A DNA stretch of 64,000 nt from Rossellomorea aquimaris (lineage in GTDB: Bacteria > Bacillota > Bacilli > Bacillales > Bacillaceae_B), in assembly GCF_020171925.1 (NCBI RefSeq), contig NZ_JAIVAR010000004.1:1-64000 (forward strand). Direction: 5' to 3'. Positions 10,363 through 19,029 of the stretch are shown in pieces. Each line of letters opens with the position of its first letter. The stretch's first letter is position 1. Position numbers and translations under genes: made by a program. The notes below the pieces were generated by a model, which saw only the letters and a program-made list of their open reading frames with translations, was not told the origin of the DNA and did not search any database.

Positions 10363-11673
10363 TTAAGAAAGGTCCCGGACCACTATGCGTGAGCCCTCGA
10401 CTTTCACGACCTTGACCTTTTGGTTCACCGCGACATATCCGCCTTCTGTAACGGCATCAATTCTTTCATCCTCGATGATGATTGTACCGGACGGCCTTAG
10501 CGGGGTTTTCGTTATACCAACCTTCCCGATCAATTCAAGCCTGTTCGCATTCGACACATAGCCGCTTTCGGTATTGGTTGAGTCCTTCAAAATGATTTTA
10601 TTGAATAGTTTCATCCTTTTACCCAACACCTTTACAAAAATGATCATGGCAATTACAGCAATCAATAGCGCAATCAGAATGGAAATGCCCATTTGCATCA
10701 GATCCCCTCCTGCCAGCATGATACTGCCAAGCACCGCAGCTACCCCGAGTCCCCCCGCGATTCCACCCGGCAGGAAGAATTCAGCCACGATCAATATGAG
10801 GCCAATCACAAACAGGATGATTGTTTCATATCCTGCAAGCCCAGCCACCAGATGTCCATAGAAAAACAATAACAACGATGCCAGCCCGATTGATCCCGCA
10901 ACCCCGAATCCAGGTGAATACAATTCCACCACGAGACCAAGACTTGCGAGTGATAATAAGATAGGAACCACAATGGGATTGGTAATGAATCGTGCCAGTT
11001 TCTCGGCAAATGTTTCTTCAACCACATGCACCGACGCACTGTCTACCTCAAGCTCTCCATACAGCTCCTCCAGGTTATTGACGGTTCCTTCTGAATAACT
11101 AACCTCTTTGGCTTCCCTCGCACCCAGGGTGAGCAATTCACCTTTCTCAATGCCAAGCTCCGGTATTTCGATCGTCTCATCTGCCATGGCAAGGGCATAT
11201 AACGGGTCGCGCCCACTTGATTCAGCTGCACTTTTCATCGCTGACAGCCAGTAACTCTGTGCTTTCTTATCGGCTGCATTCCCAGCCTGATCAATGACGG
11301 CGGCAGATCCTATATGACCACCCGGGACCATATAGATTTCGTCAGCATGCAAGGCGATAAAAGCTCCTGCAGACAGGGCATTGTTATTCACGAACGCTAC
11401 CTTCCTTGCCTCCACACCATCAAGAAGCTGTCCGATATCGCCAGCAGCATCGACCAGCCCCCCTGGCGTATCAATATCGAAAATGATGGTTTTTGCATGA
11501 TTTTCTTCAGCATCCTTCAGTGCCCTTTGAAGAAACGCATGCAAGCCCTTTTCCACTTCTTTCTGGATCGGTATGACATATACAGCCTTTTCTTCTTCAG
11601 CTTTTCCCAAGATTGGAAGCAGAAGGCTGACCCCAAGGATCATCACTAAAAAGAACAGTATGCCTCTTTTCAC
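10363..11673 (-). CDS. yqeZ: Long-form NfeD protein with ClpP-class serine protease domain (YqeZ)
   Basis: NfeD proteins act with flotillins in the membrane stress response. The 436-residue protein has a signal peptide (1-25), an extracytoplasmic ClpP/SppA-like protease domain with the serine in NNALSAGAFIALHADEI and a lysine in SAMKSAAESSG, four or more membrane spans (about 235-350), and a C-terminal OB-fold (about 370-436). The start is GTG at 11673 with AGGGGG upstream. A sigma-W promoter lies 42 bp upstream, as for the B. subtilis homologue. Confidence 0.93.
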   Translation of the reverse strand: MKRGILFFLVMILGVSLLLPILGKAEEEKAVYVIPIQKEVEKGLHAFLQRALKDAEENHAKTIIFDIDTPGGLVDAAGDIGQLLDGVEARKVAFVNNNALSAGAFIALHADEIYMVPGGHIGSAAVIDQAGNAADKKAQSYWLSAMKSAAESSGRDPLYALAMADETIEIPELGIEKGELLTLGAREAKEVSYSEGTVNNLEELYGELEVDSASVHVVEETFAEKLARFITNPIVVPILLSLASLGLVVELYSPGFGVAGSIGLASLLLFFYGHLVAGLAGYETIILFVIGLILIVAEFFLPGGIAGGLGVAAVLGSIMLAGGDLMQMGISILIALLIAVIAMIIFVKVLGKRMKLFNKIILKDSTNTESGYVSNANRLELIGKVGITKTPLRPSGTIIIEDERIDAVTEGGYVAVNQKVKVVKVEGSRIVVRDLS

Positions 11674-11714
11674 TTTAACCCCCTCGTTTCAAACAAATTC
11701 GTTTCTAGCTTATG

Positions 11715-11741
11715 TACGAATGAAGCCTCTAAAAAGTTTCA
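11715..11741 (-). promoter_or_regulatory. Sigma-W promoter of yqeZ-floA
   Basis: Minus strand TGAAAC (-35), 17 bp, CGTA (-10): the ECF sigma-W consensus. The B. subtilis yqeZ-yqfA-yqfB operon is a known sigma-W target (cell-envelope and antibiotic stress), so function and sequence agree. Confidence 0.85.
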
Positions 11742-11814
11742 ACTTTTTTTACAACATGGCATCGAACTTCAATTCGCGATTGGTGGCACTATGAAAGGCC
11801 TTTCACCTCATATT

Positions 11815-11848
11815 AAAAAAGCCGGGAAACCCTAAGTTTCCCGGCCTT
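11815..11848 (-). terminator. Terminator after yqeY
   Basis: GGCCGGGAAAC and GTTTCCCGGC pair around a CTTAGG-type loop, followed by TTTTTT on the minus strand, 6 bp past the yqeY stop. Confidence 0.9.
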
Positions 11849-11853
11849 TACTG

Positions 11854-12300
11854 TTATGATAGATGTTGAAGAACAAGTTTATTGACGAGAGCTCCATCAG
11901 CTTTCCCTTTTACCTTAGGCATGATAGCCCCCATCACTTTACCCATATCAGCCTTTGAGGAAGCATTGACTTCAGCGATCGCCTGTTGAACAATCGCTGA
12001 AACTTCTTCTTCAGAAAGCTGTTTGGGCATATATATTTCGACGTAAGTCAGTTCTGTTTGAATTTTTTCAGCAAGGTCTTCACGGCCCGCTTTCGTAAAT
12101 TCATGGAGGGAGTCTTTCCGTTGCTTGACTTCTCGAGAAAGGACAGTCAACTCTTCGTCTTCAGAGAGTTCCTGTTTACCAAGCTTGATCGCTTCGTTTT
12201 GAAGTGATGCTTTAAGCATACGGATCACAGAAAGTTTCTCTCTTTCTTTATTTTTCATCGCTTGTTTCATATCATCATTTAAACGATTGAGAAGACTCAT
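11854..12300 (-). CDS. yqeY: GatB/YqeY domain protein
   Basis: The 148-residue protein is the stand-alone YqeY domain, homologous to the tRNA-binding C-terminal domain of the amidotransferase subunit GatB; a role in tRNA-dependent amidation or tRNA handling is inferred from that similarity. It starts [18 protein letters not shown] with AGAGGGTG upstream and lies 14 bp after rpsU, the usual operon partner. Confidence 0.95.
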   Translation of the reverse strand: MSLLNRLNDDMKQAMKNKEREKLSVIRMLKASLQNEAIKLGKQELSEDEELTVLSREVKQRKDSLHEFTKAGREDLAEKIQTELTYVEIYMPKQLSEEEVSAIVQQAIAEVNASSKADMGKVMGAIMPKVKGKADGALVNKLVLQHLS

Positions 12301-12314
12301 GATTACACCCTCTC

Positions 12315-12488
12315 TTAGAACTTACGCTTTCTTGCAGCTTCTGATTTCTTTTTGCGTTTTACGCTTGGCTTTTCATAAAATTCGCGCTTTCTAAACTCTT
12401 GTAAAGTTCCTGTTTTAGAAACTGAGCGTTTGAAGCGACGAAGAGCATCTTCAAGCGATTCGTTTTTACGAACAACTGTTTTTGACAT
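12315..12488 (-). CDS. rpsU: 30S ribosomal protein S21
   Basis: bS21 is a small basic protein of the 30S platform near the anti-Shine-Dalgarno region. The 57-residue length is the standard Bacillus size; the protein begins [21 protein letters not shown] and ends [12 protein letters not shown]. The ATG at 12488 is chosen over an upstream codon because AGGGAGGGAAAGAG lies directly before it and the extra residues are not conserved. Confidence 0.97.
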   Translation of the reverse strand: MSKTVVRKNESLEDALRRFKRSVSKTGTLQEFRKREFYEKPSVKRKKKSEAARKRKF

Positions 12489-12690
12489 CTCTCTTTCCCT
12501 CCCTCCGAACACACTACACTTACATGTTCAAGTCAAGAAAATGGTTTGAACCCGATTTTCCGGAGACGGCTATTCGTCTCTTCACTTAACCAAAAGGTTT
12601 GGTTTAGCCCTTGGATCTTTGTCACAAGGGGACAGAAAGTGTATGTCTTTCTTGGATGAATTCTTTAAATTAATAAAGAAATCCATGTAC
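12489..12690 (-). other. Long rpsU leader with several potential hairpins
   Basis: About 200 nt separate the sigma-A promoter from the rpsU start. The leader holds CCCTTG...CAAGGG, AACCAAA...TTTTGGTT and GACG...CGTC inverted repeats in series. No known riboswitch or ribosomal-protein leader is recognised. Together with the nptA upstream region this fills the 330-bp gap between rpsU and nptA. Confidence 0.4.
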
Positions 12691-12696
12691 TTTGCA

Positions 12697-12725
12697 ATTA
12701 TAATATAAGTCTTCGAATAGGTCAA
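12697..12725 (-). promoter_or_regulatory. Sigma-A promoter of rpsU-yqeY
   Basis: Minus strand TTGACC, 17-bp spacer, TATAAT: a near-perfect vegetative promoter directed at rpsU. Confidence 0.85.
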
Positions 12726-12821
12726 CAATTTCTGTGCAATTGCTTGTATTATTAGGCATGTCTCTTCATGCATTCCCATACATTAGTCGTAAGCATGTAC
12801 CGGAGTGGAGGGGTTGGTGTG

Positions 12822-13748
12822 ATGGTGAATCTCATCTTATTTATCTTATTGATCTTGTGTTTTTTATTGGGAATGGTATGGCTGAGGTCGGGACTGTTTA
12901 ACATTGCGAATGCAAAGGTAAAGAAATGGCTTCACTTCTTGACGGATACACCGGTGAAAGGTGTAGCAACGGGGACGGTGGTCACGGCATTCATTCACTC
13001 TAGCTCTGCCGTGATGGTACTGACCGTAGGACTTGCTTCTTCTGGCCTCATTCCATTCAGGCAAACGATCGGCATCATGCTCGGTTCAAATATCGGGACG
13101 ACATTCACCTTGGAAATGTTCACGCTGAACTTGAACTATTTGATTTTCCCCTCGATCGTAATAGGGTTGATTCTCCTCTTATTTAAGAAGAGTGCCTTAC
13201 GTAATACAGGCTTGATATTCACAGGGTTTGGCATGATCTTTGCATCCATACAGGGGATTCAGCGAGTCGCTTCACCGTTAGCGACTCATCCACTTCTTCA
13301 CACGTACATAGAAAACATCAATGATCACTTGTTCTATGCCCTTCTCATCGGTTGTATCCTGACAGCACTCATTCAATCAAGCACTGTCGTGACCGGGGTC
13401 ACGATGGGTTTTCTTGCATCACATTCAATCCATTTGGATGCTGGGATTGCCATCATGCTTGGTGCGAACATCGGGACGTGCATCACGGCATTCATCGCCA
13501 GTATCGGCGGTGGAGCGCAAGCCCGCCTCACCGCTTTCGCCCATATTTGGCTAAATGTAATCGGCGTAATGGTTTTCATCCCACTGATCCCGTTACTTGG
13601 AATGTTTGTGGAAAGACTCGGGGACTCACCTGATCTGCAGCTCGCTCATGCAAGTGTTATTTTCAATGTCCTATGTTCACTACTCGTTCTTCCATTCACT
13701 TATCAATTCGCTCTATTTATCGAGAAAATGCATATGAGAAATGGCTAA
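12822..13748 (+). CDS. Na+/phosphate cotransporter family protein (YqeW-like)
   Basis: The 308-residue protein is a NptA/PNaS-family integral membrane transporter. It shows two inverted QSSS-type repeats: IHSSSAVMVLTVGLASSG with GSNIGTT in the first half and IQSSTVVTGVTMGFLA with GANIGTC in the second. About eight hydrophobic spans are present. The ATG at 12822 is preceded by GTGGAGGGG at proper distance. B. subtilis has yqeW at the same place, transcribed against its neighbours as here. It lacks the PhoU-like C-terminal domain of longer members. Substrate is inferred from the family. Confidence 0.88.
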   Translation: MVNLILFILLILCFLLGMVWLRSGLFNIANAKVKKWLHFLTDTPVKGVATGTVVTAFIHSSSAVMVLTVGLASSGLIPFRQTIGIMLGSNIGTTFTLEMFTLNLNYLIFPSIVIGLILLLFKKSALRNTGLIFTGFGMIFASIQGIQRVASPLATHPLLHTYIENINDHLFYALLIGCILTALIQSSTVVTGVTMGFLASHSIHLDAGIAIMLGANIGTCITAFIASIGGGAQARLTAFAHIWLNVIGVMVFIPLIPLLGMFVERLGDSPDLQLAHASVIFNVLCSLLVLPFTYQFALFIEKMHMRNG

Positions 13749-13785
13749 GCTTATGAACCAAGAGTTGTCAGTACATCGGTTTTAT

Positions 13786-13936
13786 AAAAAAGAGACGGGG
13801 GACATAACTAATAACTCCACAAATAAAGATTGTCCCGTTATAAAAATAGTTAAAAACCCGAACTAAATTGCCTTCCAAAAGACAAATTAGTTCGGGTTTC
13901 ACTCTGTCTGAAACACTTATGTCCCAGACACTTTAG
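13786..13936. repeat. Nested palindromic intergenic element
   Basis: Outer inverted sequences GGGACATAA (from about 13798) and TTATGTCCC (ending about 13925) enclose an inner stem AACCCGAACTAA/TTAGTTCGGGTT (13854-13899). The inner stem acts as the terminator between convergent nptA and deoC. The outer arms are more than a simple terminator needs and resemble dispersed palindromic elements of Bacillaceae, though only one copy is seen here. Confidence 0.4.
13852..13899. terminator. Bidirectional terminator between nptA-like gene and deoC
   Basis: A stem of about 16 bp with one mismatch (AACCCGAACTAA with TTAGTTCGGGTT) has A-rich sequence on one side and TTT on the other, between two converging genes. 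Confidence 0.75.
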
Positions 13937-13939
13937 CTA

Positions 13940-14611
13940 TTAATAATCAGAATCGCTTGTTAATCCTTGTACAATTTTCACTCCGGAGCTTGCTCCAAGA
14001 CGAGTGGCACCTGCTTCAATCATAGCCTGTGCATCTTCTGCAGAACGAACACCACCGGAAGCTTTCACACCAATGTCAGGACCAACCGTTTTTCTCATCA
14101 ATGCGATATCTTCTACAGTAGCTCCGCCAGTTGAGAATCCAGTTGATGTTTTAACATAATCAGCGCCTGCTTCAACGGATAATTCACAAGCCTTTACTTT
14201 CTCTTCATCAGTCAATAGGCATGTTTCAATGATTACTTTCGATAAAGCTTTGCCTTTAGAAGCCGCAACAACCGCTTCGATGTCACGCTTAACAAGTTCA
14301 TAATCACCGCTCTTCAATGCGCCGATATTGATGACCATATCCACTTCCGTAGCGCCTTTTTCAATGGCATCCTTTGTCTCGAATGCTTTTGTTTCCGGCG
14401 TTGAAGCTCCAAGCGGGAAACCGATGACAGTACAAACCTTTACTTCTGTTCCCTTTAGCAATTCACTTGAGTAGTTCACCCATGTCGGATTCACACAGAC
14501 AGAAGCAAATTTAAACTCTTTAGCTTCCTGGCAAAGTACTTCAACTTGCTCTTTCGTTGATTCTGGTTTAAGTAATGTATGATCAATCATACTTGCGATA
14601 TTTGTAGTCAT
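13940..14611 (-). CDS. deoC: Deoxyribose-phosphate aldolase
   Basis: DeoC cleaves 2-deoxyribose 5-phosphate to glyceraldehyde 3-phosphate and acetaldehyde in deoxynucleoside catabolism. The 223-residue class I aldolase keeps Schiff-base lysine K154 (YVKTSTGF), K183 (GVKASGG) and D91 (DMVINIG). It stands alone, not with pdp/nupC, between the cotransporter and the alpha-glucosidase. No DeoR-like gene is nearby. Confidence 0.96.
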   Translation of the reverse strand: MTTNIASMIDHTLLKPESTKEQVEVLCQEAKEFKFASVCVNPTWVNYSSELLKGTEVKVCTVIGFPLGASTPETKAFETKDAIEKGATEVDMVINIGALKSGDYELVKRDIEAVVAASKGKALSKVIIETCLLTDEEKVKACELSVEAGADYVKTSTGFSTGGATVEDIALMRKTVGPDIGVKASGGVRSAEDAQAMIEAGATRLGASSGVKIVQGLTSDSDY

Positions 14612-14819
14612 AATCTCTCTCCTTTTCGAGTTGTCCGTACCTCTTATATCATAACAAAATACAAGTGAAATGACGAGTTTTTCTTTTTATCTTGCCCGTT
14701 TTTCAACAAATCATGTATTTTAGTTGGAAGTGTTTACATAGGTTGAAGTTCATCATTTCATTCGTACAAGTTCATTCTTGTGAGCCCAGGTCTCCTGCCG
14801 GCAATCAGTCTGCTGTCAC

Positions 14820-14852
14820 AAAAAAAGCCGCCCGGTTTCACGGGCAGCTTTT
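14820..14852 (-). terminator. Terminator after the alpha-glucosidase gene
   Basis: AGCTGCCCG and CGGGCGGCT pair around GTGAAAC on the minus strand, followed by TTTTTTT, 6 bp past the stop codon. Confidence 0.9.
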
Positions 14853-14858
14853 AGTCAT

Positions 14859-16520
14859 TTATTTCACACGATACACCCTTGCCTCATATGGCATTAATGT
14901 AAGTGTATCTGTAGAAGCATGAGCTTCCACCTTATAATTGTTAAGGAGAAGGTTTTCAGATGATACATTGAAGTCCATTGGACACTGTGCCTTTTTCGTG
15001 GAAAGGTTTGTGACTACTACCATCTTGTCATTTTCCCCTGTGCGCGTATACGCATAAATCTGTTCATCGTCAGGAAGCAACAAGTCGTAAACGCCATATG
15101 TGAAGACCGTTTCCTCTTTCTTCAAGGCAATCATCCTCTTATAGAATGATAAAATTGAATCTTCATCCTTTTCTTGCGCTTTCACATTGATGGTCGTATA
15201 ATTCGGATTCACTTTCATCCAAGGTGTCCCGATAGTAAAGCCGCTGTTTTCTTCGTCTGACCATTGCATCGGCGTCCGGCTGTTATCCCGAGAAGATGCC
15301 CAGATGGTCTCCATGATGTCCTGATGCTCGACTCCCTCTTCGCGTTTTAATCGGTACATGTTCTTGACCGCTACATCATCATAGTCTTCAATAGAAGGGA
15401 ATTGAACATTTGTCATCCCGATTTCCTGTCCTTGATAGATGAACGGAGTCCCCTGCATGAGGAAGTACATAGCCGCCATGGCCGTGGCACTTTCTTTCCA
15501 GTACTCTTTATCATTCCCCCATGTTGACACCACGCGAGGCTTGTCATGATTCTCGATGAAAAGTGCATTCCATCCATTCCCTTCAAGCCCTTTTTGCCAA
15601 CGCGTCAGTACTTTCTTTAATTCCACGATATCAAGATCCGGATTTGTTTCAGCATCCCAAAGTCCCAGGTGCTCAAACTGGAAGATCATATCCATCTTGC
15701 CATTTTCTTTGCCTACCCACAGTTCAGCTTCATCCGCTTTAACTCCATTTGCTTCACCGACCGTCATGACATCATAATTCGCGTACGTCCGATCCTTAAA
15801 TTCTTGTAAGAACGTATGAATCCCCTTTTGATTCATGTGCATGTCAAATGAAGAAACGTATTTCTTCTTTTTAGGGTTCGGCATGTCAGGTAGACCCGGA
15901 CGCTTCTTGATATGGCTGATTGCATCAATGCGGAATCCGTCAATTCCTTTATCGAGCCACCAGTTCACGGTGTCGTATAAGGCATCCCTTACCTCCTCAT
16001 TCTCCCAATTCAGATCAGGCTGTTTAGTGGAGAATACGTGAAGGAAGTACTGATCGGTCTTCTCGTCATACTTCCACGCAGAACCTCCAAAAATACTTTC
16101 CCAGTTATTCGGTTCCTTCCCTGCTTTTCCGTCCCGCCAGATATACCAGTCTCGCTTCGGATCATCCTTAGAACTTGCCGATTCTATGAACCAAGGGTGT
16201 TCGTCACTTGTATGATTCAGCACCAAATCGATGATCAGTTTCATATCACGCCTGTGAACCTCATCCAATAATTGATCGAAATCCTCCATCGTACCGAAAT
16301 CTTCCATGATATCCTGATAATCGGAAATGTCATATCCATTATCATCATTGGGTGACTTATACATCGGGCAGATCCAAATGACATCTATCCCTAAATCTTT
16401 TATATAATCCAAACGCTGAATGACTCCTTGAAGATCACCGATCCCGTCTCCGTTGGAATCCTGAAAGCTCCTAGGGTAGATTTGATAGCCAACAGCCTCT
16501 TTGCGCCAAGCCTTTTTCAT
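14859..16520 (-). CDS. malL: GH13 alpha-glucosidase (oligo-1,6-glucosidase / maltase family)
   Basis: The 553-residue cytoplasmic enzyme hydrolyses terminal alpha-glucosides from maltose- or isomaltose-type oligosaccharides. Catalytic residues are D199 (GFRIDA), E256 (GEAN) and D326 (ENHDKPR). Residue 200, next to the nucleophile, is Ala; in this family Ala there favours alpha-1,4 and Val favours alpha-1,6 substrates, so a maltase-like preference is suggested. No signal peptide, transporter or regulator is adjacent. Operator-like sites upstream (16549-16674) point to control by CcpA or a LacI-type repressor encoded elsewhere. Confidence 0.9.
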   Translation of the reverse strand: MKKAWRKEAVGYQIYPRSFQDSNGDGIGDLQGVIQRLDYIKDLGIDVIWICPMYKSPNDDNGYDISDYQDIMEDFGTMEDFDQLLDEVHRRDMKLIIDLVLNHTSDEHPWFIESASSKDDPKRDWYIWRDGKAGKEPNNWESIFGGSAWKYDEKTDQYFLHVFSTKQPDLNWENEEVRDALYDTVNWWLDKGIDGFRIDAISHIKKRPGLPDMPNPKKKKYVSSFDMHMNQKGIHTFLQEFKDRTYANYDVMTVGEANGVKADEAELWVGKENGKMDMIFQFEHLGLWDAETNPDLDIVELKKVLTRWQKGLEGNGWNALFIENHDKPRVVSTWGNDKEYWKESATAMAAMYFLMQGTPFIYQGQEIGMTNVQFPSIEDYDDVAVKNMYRLKREEGVEHQDIMETIWASSRDNSRTPMQWSDEENSGFTIGTPWMKVNPNYTTINVKAQEKDEDSILSFYKRMIALKKEETVFTYGVYDLLLPDDEQIYAYTRTGENDKMVVVTNLSTKKAQCPMDFNVSSENLLLNNYKVEAHASTDTLTLMPYEARVYRVK

Positions 16521-16548
16521 GATAACACCTCATTGAATTATGATAAGT

Positions 16549-16562
16549 TACAAACGCTTACA
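16549..16562. promoter_or_regulatory. cre / LacI-type operator-like site A
   Basis: TACAAACGCTTACA matches 12 of 14 positions of the catabolite-responsive element consensus TGWAANCGNTNWCA. It lies about 30 bp before the start codon, a position that would repress transcription of the alpha-glucosidase gene. Confidence 0.5.
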
Positions 16563-16634
16563 TTTTATTTTTTGAGAATTAATGCGTGCAGGATGCTTCG
16601 ACGCGTGCTGATTCACGATAAGTGCTTACACGCG

Positions 16635-16648
16635 CGCAATCGTTTGCA
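16635..16648. promoter_or_regulatory. cre / LacI-type operator-like site B
   Basis: CGCAATCGTTTGCA contains the palindromic core GCAANCGNTTGC, typical of LacI/GalR-family operators, about 115 bp upstream of the alpha-glucosidase start. Confidence 0.5.
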
Positions 16649-16660
16649 CTAATGGGTAAA

Positions 16661-16674
16661 AAAAATCGCTTGCA
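16661..16674. promoter_or_regulatory. cre / LacI-type operator-like site C
   Basis: AAAAATCGCTTGCA is a weaker CG-centred match (about 11 of 14), 26 bp from site B centre to centre. Three such sites in 125 bp are unlikely by chance. Confidence 0.35.
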
Positions 16675-16850
16675 TTTATTTATGAACATTACTAGTTTAC
16701 ATCCTTATTCCAATCTTAGCAATAGATATTTTTAGTTTACGTTACAAATGGTTGTCAGCTAGTATGTTTACACCTTGGTTTGACCCTATTGAATACCTCT
16801 GCCCGGTTCCTTGCTAGACTTCAATCAATTAAGGACCATGTTCAAATAAA

Positions 16851-16895
16851 CAGAAAAGAATTCTTTCAAAAGCTTTTGGCTTTTGAAAGAATTCT
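16851..16895 (-). terminator. Terminator of the heat-shock operon after mtaB
   Basis: Two perfect 17-bp arms (AGAATTCTTTCAAAAGC and its complement) around a 5-nt loop form an unusually long stem, followed on the minus strand by TTTTCTGTTT, 14 bp past the mtaB stop. Confidence 0.85.
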
Positions 16896-16908
16896 ATATG
16901 AATGGTAT

Positions 16909-18255
16909 TTAAATGGCGGCTTTTTCACCTTTATCTTCATTTAGTTCCTCTAGAACCCTGACAAACTGACCTTCATTCAGAGGGTAGCCCGCTTTTGAGA
17001 TCTTGACTTTGACAAGTTGACCTACCATTTCTTCGCTAGCTGGGAAGACGACTTTCAAATAATTATCCGTATAGCCGACATATCGACCATCGTCGTATAC
17101 TTCTTCAGGGATGACTTCTAACACTTCATCTTCGAAACCGGAAGCATATTCCTTCGCTAGTTGATTGGATAATTCGATCAAGCGGTGGACACGTTCATTC
17201 TTTACTTCTTCATCAATCTGATCATCCATTCGTGCAGCAGGCGTACCGGTACGCTTTGAATAAGGGAAAACGTGCAACTCAGAGAACTTTTGTTCTTTGA
17301 TGAAGTTATAAGTTTCCATGAACTCTTCTTCCGTTTCGCCAGGGAATCCAACGATTACATCGGATGTGATCGCTAAACCTGGCAGAGCTTTCTTGAGCTT
17401 TTCTAGGCGCTCAGCAAAGAATTCCATCGTATATTTCCTGCGCATCCTCTTCAGGACCGTATTGGATCCTGATTGAAGTGGCACGTGTAGATGGCGGACT
17501 ACAATATCGGATTGATCGATGACTTCAATTACTTCATCCGTTAATTGACTTGCTTCGATGGATGAAATACGGATCCTCTTCAATCCTTTCACTCGCTGCT
17601 CCAAATCACGAAGAAGCATGGCCAGATTGTAATCTTTCATGTCTTCCCCATATCCGCCTGTATGGATACCGGTAAGGACGATTTCCTTGTACCCTGCATC
17701 TACGAGCTGCTGGGCTTGGTTCACGACTTCTTCAGGATCACGGGATCTCATCAAGCCACGAGCCCAAGGGATGATGCAGAAGGTACAGAAATTATTGCAT
17801 CCTTCCTGGATTTTAAGGGAAGCACGTGTACGATCCGTGAATGCAGGAACGTCAAGTTCTTCGTATACACGGTTCTTCATGATGTTTGTTACGCCATTGA
17901 TTGGCTGGCGTTCTTTTTTATATTCTTCTATATACGTAAGCATCTTGCGTCGATCCTGTGTACCGACAACAACGTCCACACCAGGAATGGCCATGATTTC
18001 CCCAGGTGATGTCTGGGCATAACAGCCCGTTACACAAATGACGCCATCAGGATTCTTTCTGATTGCACGGCGAATGACCTGTCGGCTTTTCTTATCCCCG
18101 GTGTTTGTGACTGTACATGTATTGATGACATAAACGTCCGCTATTGAATCATAGTCCACACGTTCATATCCTTCCTCTTTAAATAACTGCCAAATGGCTT
18201 CTGTTTCATAGTGATTCACTTTACACCCTAATGTATGAAACGCTACTGATGGCAT
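16909..18255 (-). CDS. mtaB: tRNA t6A37 methylthiotransferase MtaB
   Basis: MtaB is a radical-SAM enzyme that turns N6-threonylcarbamoyladenosine-37 of tRNA into its 2-methylthio form. In the 448-residue protein the N-terminal domain carries C11, C47 and C78 for the auxiliary [4Fe-4S] cluster; the radical-SAM motif CNNFCTFC gives C153, C157 and C160; a TRAM domain occupies about 375-435. It ends the dnaK operon as yqeV does in B. subtilis (451 aa). Confidence 0.95.
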   Translation of the reverse strand: MPSVAFHTLGCKVNHYETEAIWQLFKEEGYERVDYDSIADVYVINTCTVTNTGDKKSRQVIRRAIRKNPDGVICVTGCYAQTSPGEIMAIPGVDVVVGTQDRRKMLTYIEEYKKERQPINGVTNIMKNRVYEELDVPAFTDRTRASLKIQEGCNNFCTFCIIPWARGLMRSRDPEEVVNQAQQLVDAGYKEIVLTGIHTGGYGEDMKDYNLAMLLRDLEQRVKGLKRIRISSIEASQLTDEVIEVIDQSDIVVRHLHVPLQSGSNTVLKRMRRKYTMEFFAERLEKLKKALPGLAITSDVIVGFPGETEEEFMETYNFIKEQKFSELHVFPYSKRTGTPAARMDDQIDEEVKNERVHRLIELSNQLAKEYASGFEDEVLEVIPEEVYDDGRYVGYTDNYLKVVFPASEEMVGQLVKVKISKAGYPLNEGQFVRVLEELNEDKGEKAAI

Positions 18256-18261
18256 TCATAA

Positions 18262-19014
18262 TCACCTCATTAATTCTAATTGATAGCTTATGGCTGAAAG
18301 GACGTATAACGGGGCCGTCTCTGTACGTAAAATACGTGGACCAAGCCCGCACACCAAGAAGCCTTCCTCCATGGAGCGTTCTACTTCTTTTTCGGTTAAA
18401 CCGCCCTCTGGTCCGAACACAACCAAAATACTCTGACCTTCTTTCGCTGAAGTCAACACTTTCGATAGATTCCCTATTTCTCCTGCTCTTGCTTCTTCTT
18501 CGTAGGCGAGGAGTGTGTGGTCAAATTGTTTACTTAGCGTCAGCAATTCATTAAATGGAACGGGAGCAGATAAGGAAGGTACAACATTTCGATGAGATTG
18601 CTCTGCAGCTTCCTTTACGATCTTTTCCCAGCGTTCGAGCTTCTTTTTCGCCTTTTTCTCATCCCATTTCACGATGGAGCGATCCGCATTAAAAGGGATA
18701 AATTGATCTGCCCCAAGCTCCGTACCTTTTTGGAGAATCAACTCCAATTTATCCCCTTTCGGCAGCCCGCTCGCAATGGCAACCTTGACCGGCAGCTCTT
18801 TATTGTCTGTCTCCCATTCTACTACCCTGACTTCAACACAGTCACTGGAAATCCTTTCAATAGAAGCAACAGCCGAGGTTTGATCAGGGAACACCACAAA
18901 GATCCGGTCATCTTCCTTCATTCTCATGACACGGACAATATGATGATAATCCTCCCCCGTTATCACAACCGGGCCGTCTTCTTCATATTGATTTTTGATA
19001 AAATATCGCTGCAT
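18262..19014 (-). CDS. rsmE: 16S rRNA (uracil1498-N3)-methyltransferase RsmE
   Basis: RsmE methylates U1498 of 16S rRNA. The 250-residue SPOUT-class protein has the N-terminal PUA-like part (MQRYFIKNQ...) and the knotted SAM-binding C-terminal segment VVFGPEGGLTEKEVE followed by LGPRILRTETAPLYVLSAISY. The ATG at 19014 is preferred to an upstream GTG, since GGTGGAG is correctly spaced from it and homologues start at MQRYF. It sits between prmA and mtaB. Confidence 0.95.
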   Translation of the reverse strand: MQRYFIKNQYEEDGPVVITGEDYHHIVRVMRMKEDDRIFVVFPDQTSAVASIERISSDCVEVRVVEWETDNKELPVKVAIASGLPKGDKLELILQKGTELGADQFIPFNADRSIVKWDEKKAKKKLERWEKIVKEAAEQSHRNVVPSLSAPVPFNELLTLSKQFDHTLLAYEEEARAGEIGNLSKVLTSAKEGQSILVVFGPEGGLTEKEVERSMEEGFLVCGLGPRILRTETAPLYVLSAISYQLELMR

Positions 19015-19029
19015 ACATTTCACTCCACC

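Larger units (their letters stand above)
16521..16850. other. Upstream region of the alpha-glucosidase gene
   Basis: This AT-rich stretch has no reading frame with an SD. It contains three CG-centred operator-like sequences (listed separately) and must hold the promoter of the minus-strand alpha-glucosidase gene; no single -35/-10 pair stands out. Confidence 0.5.

Noticed and set aside
12582-12779. 65-codon minus-strand frame upstream of rpsU
   Set aside because: It spans the rpsU promoter and leader, has no SD and no recognised similarity.
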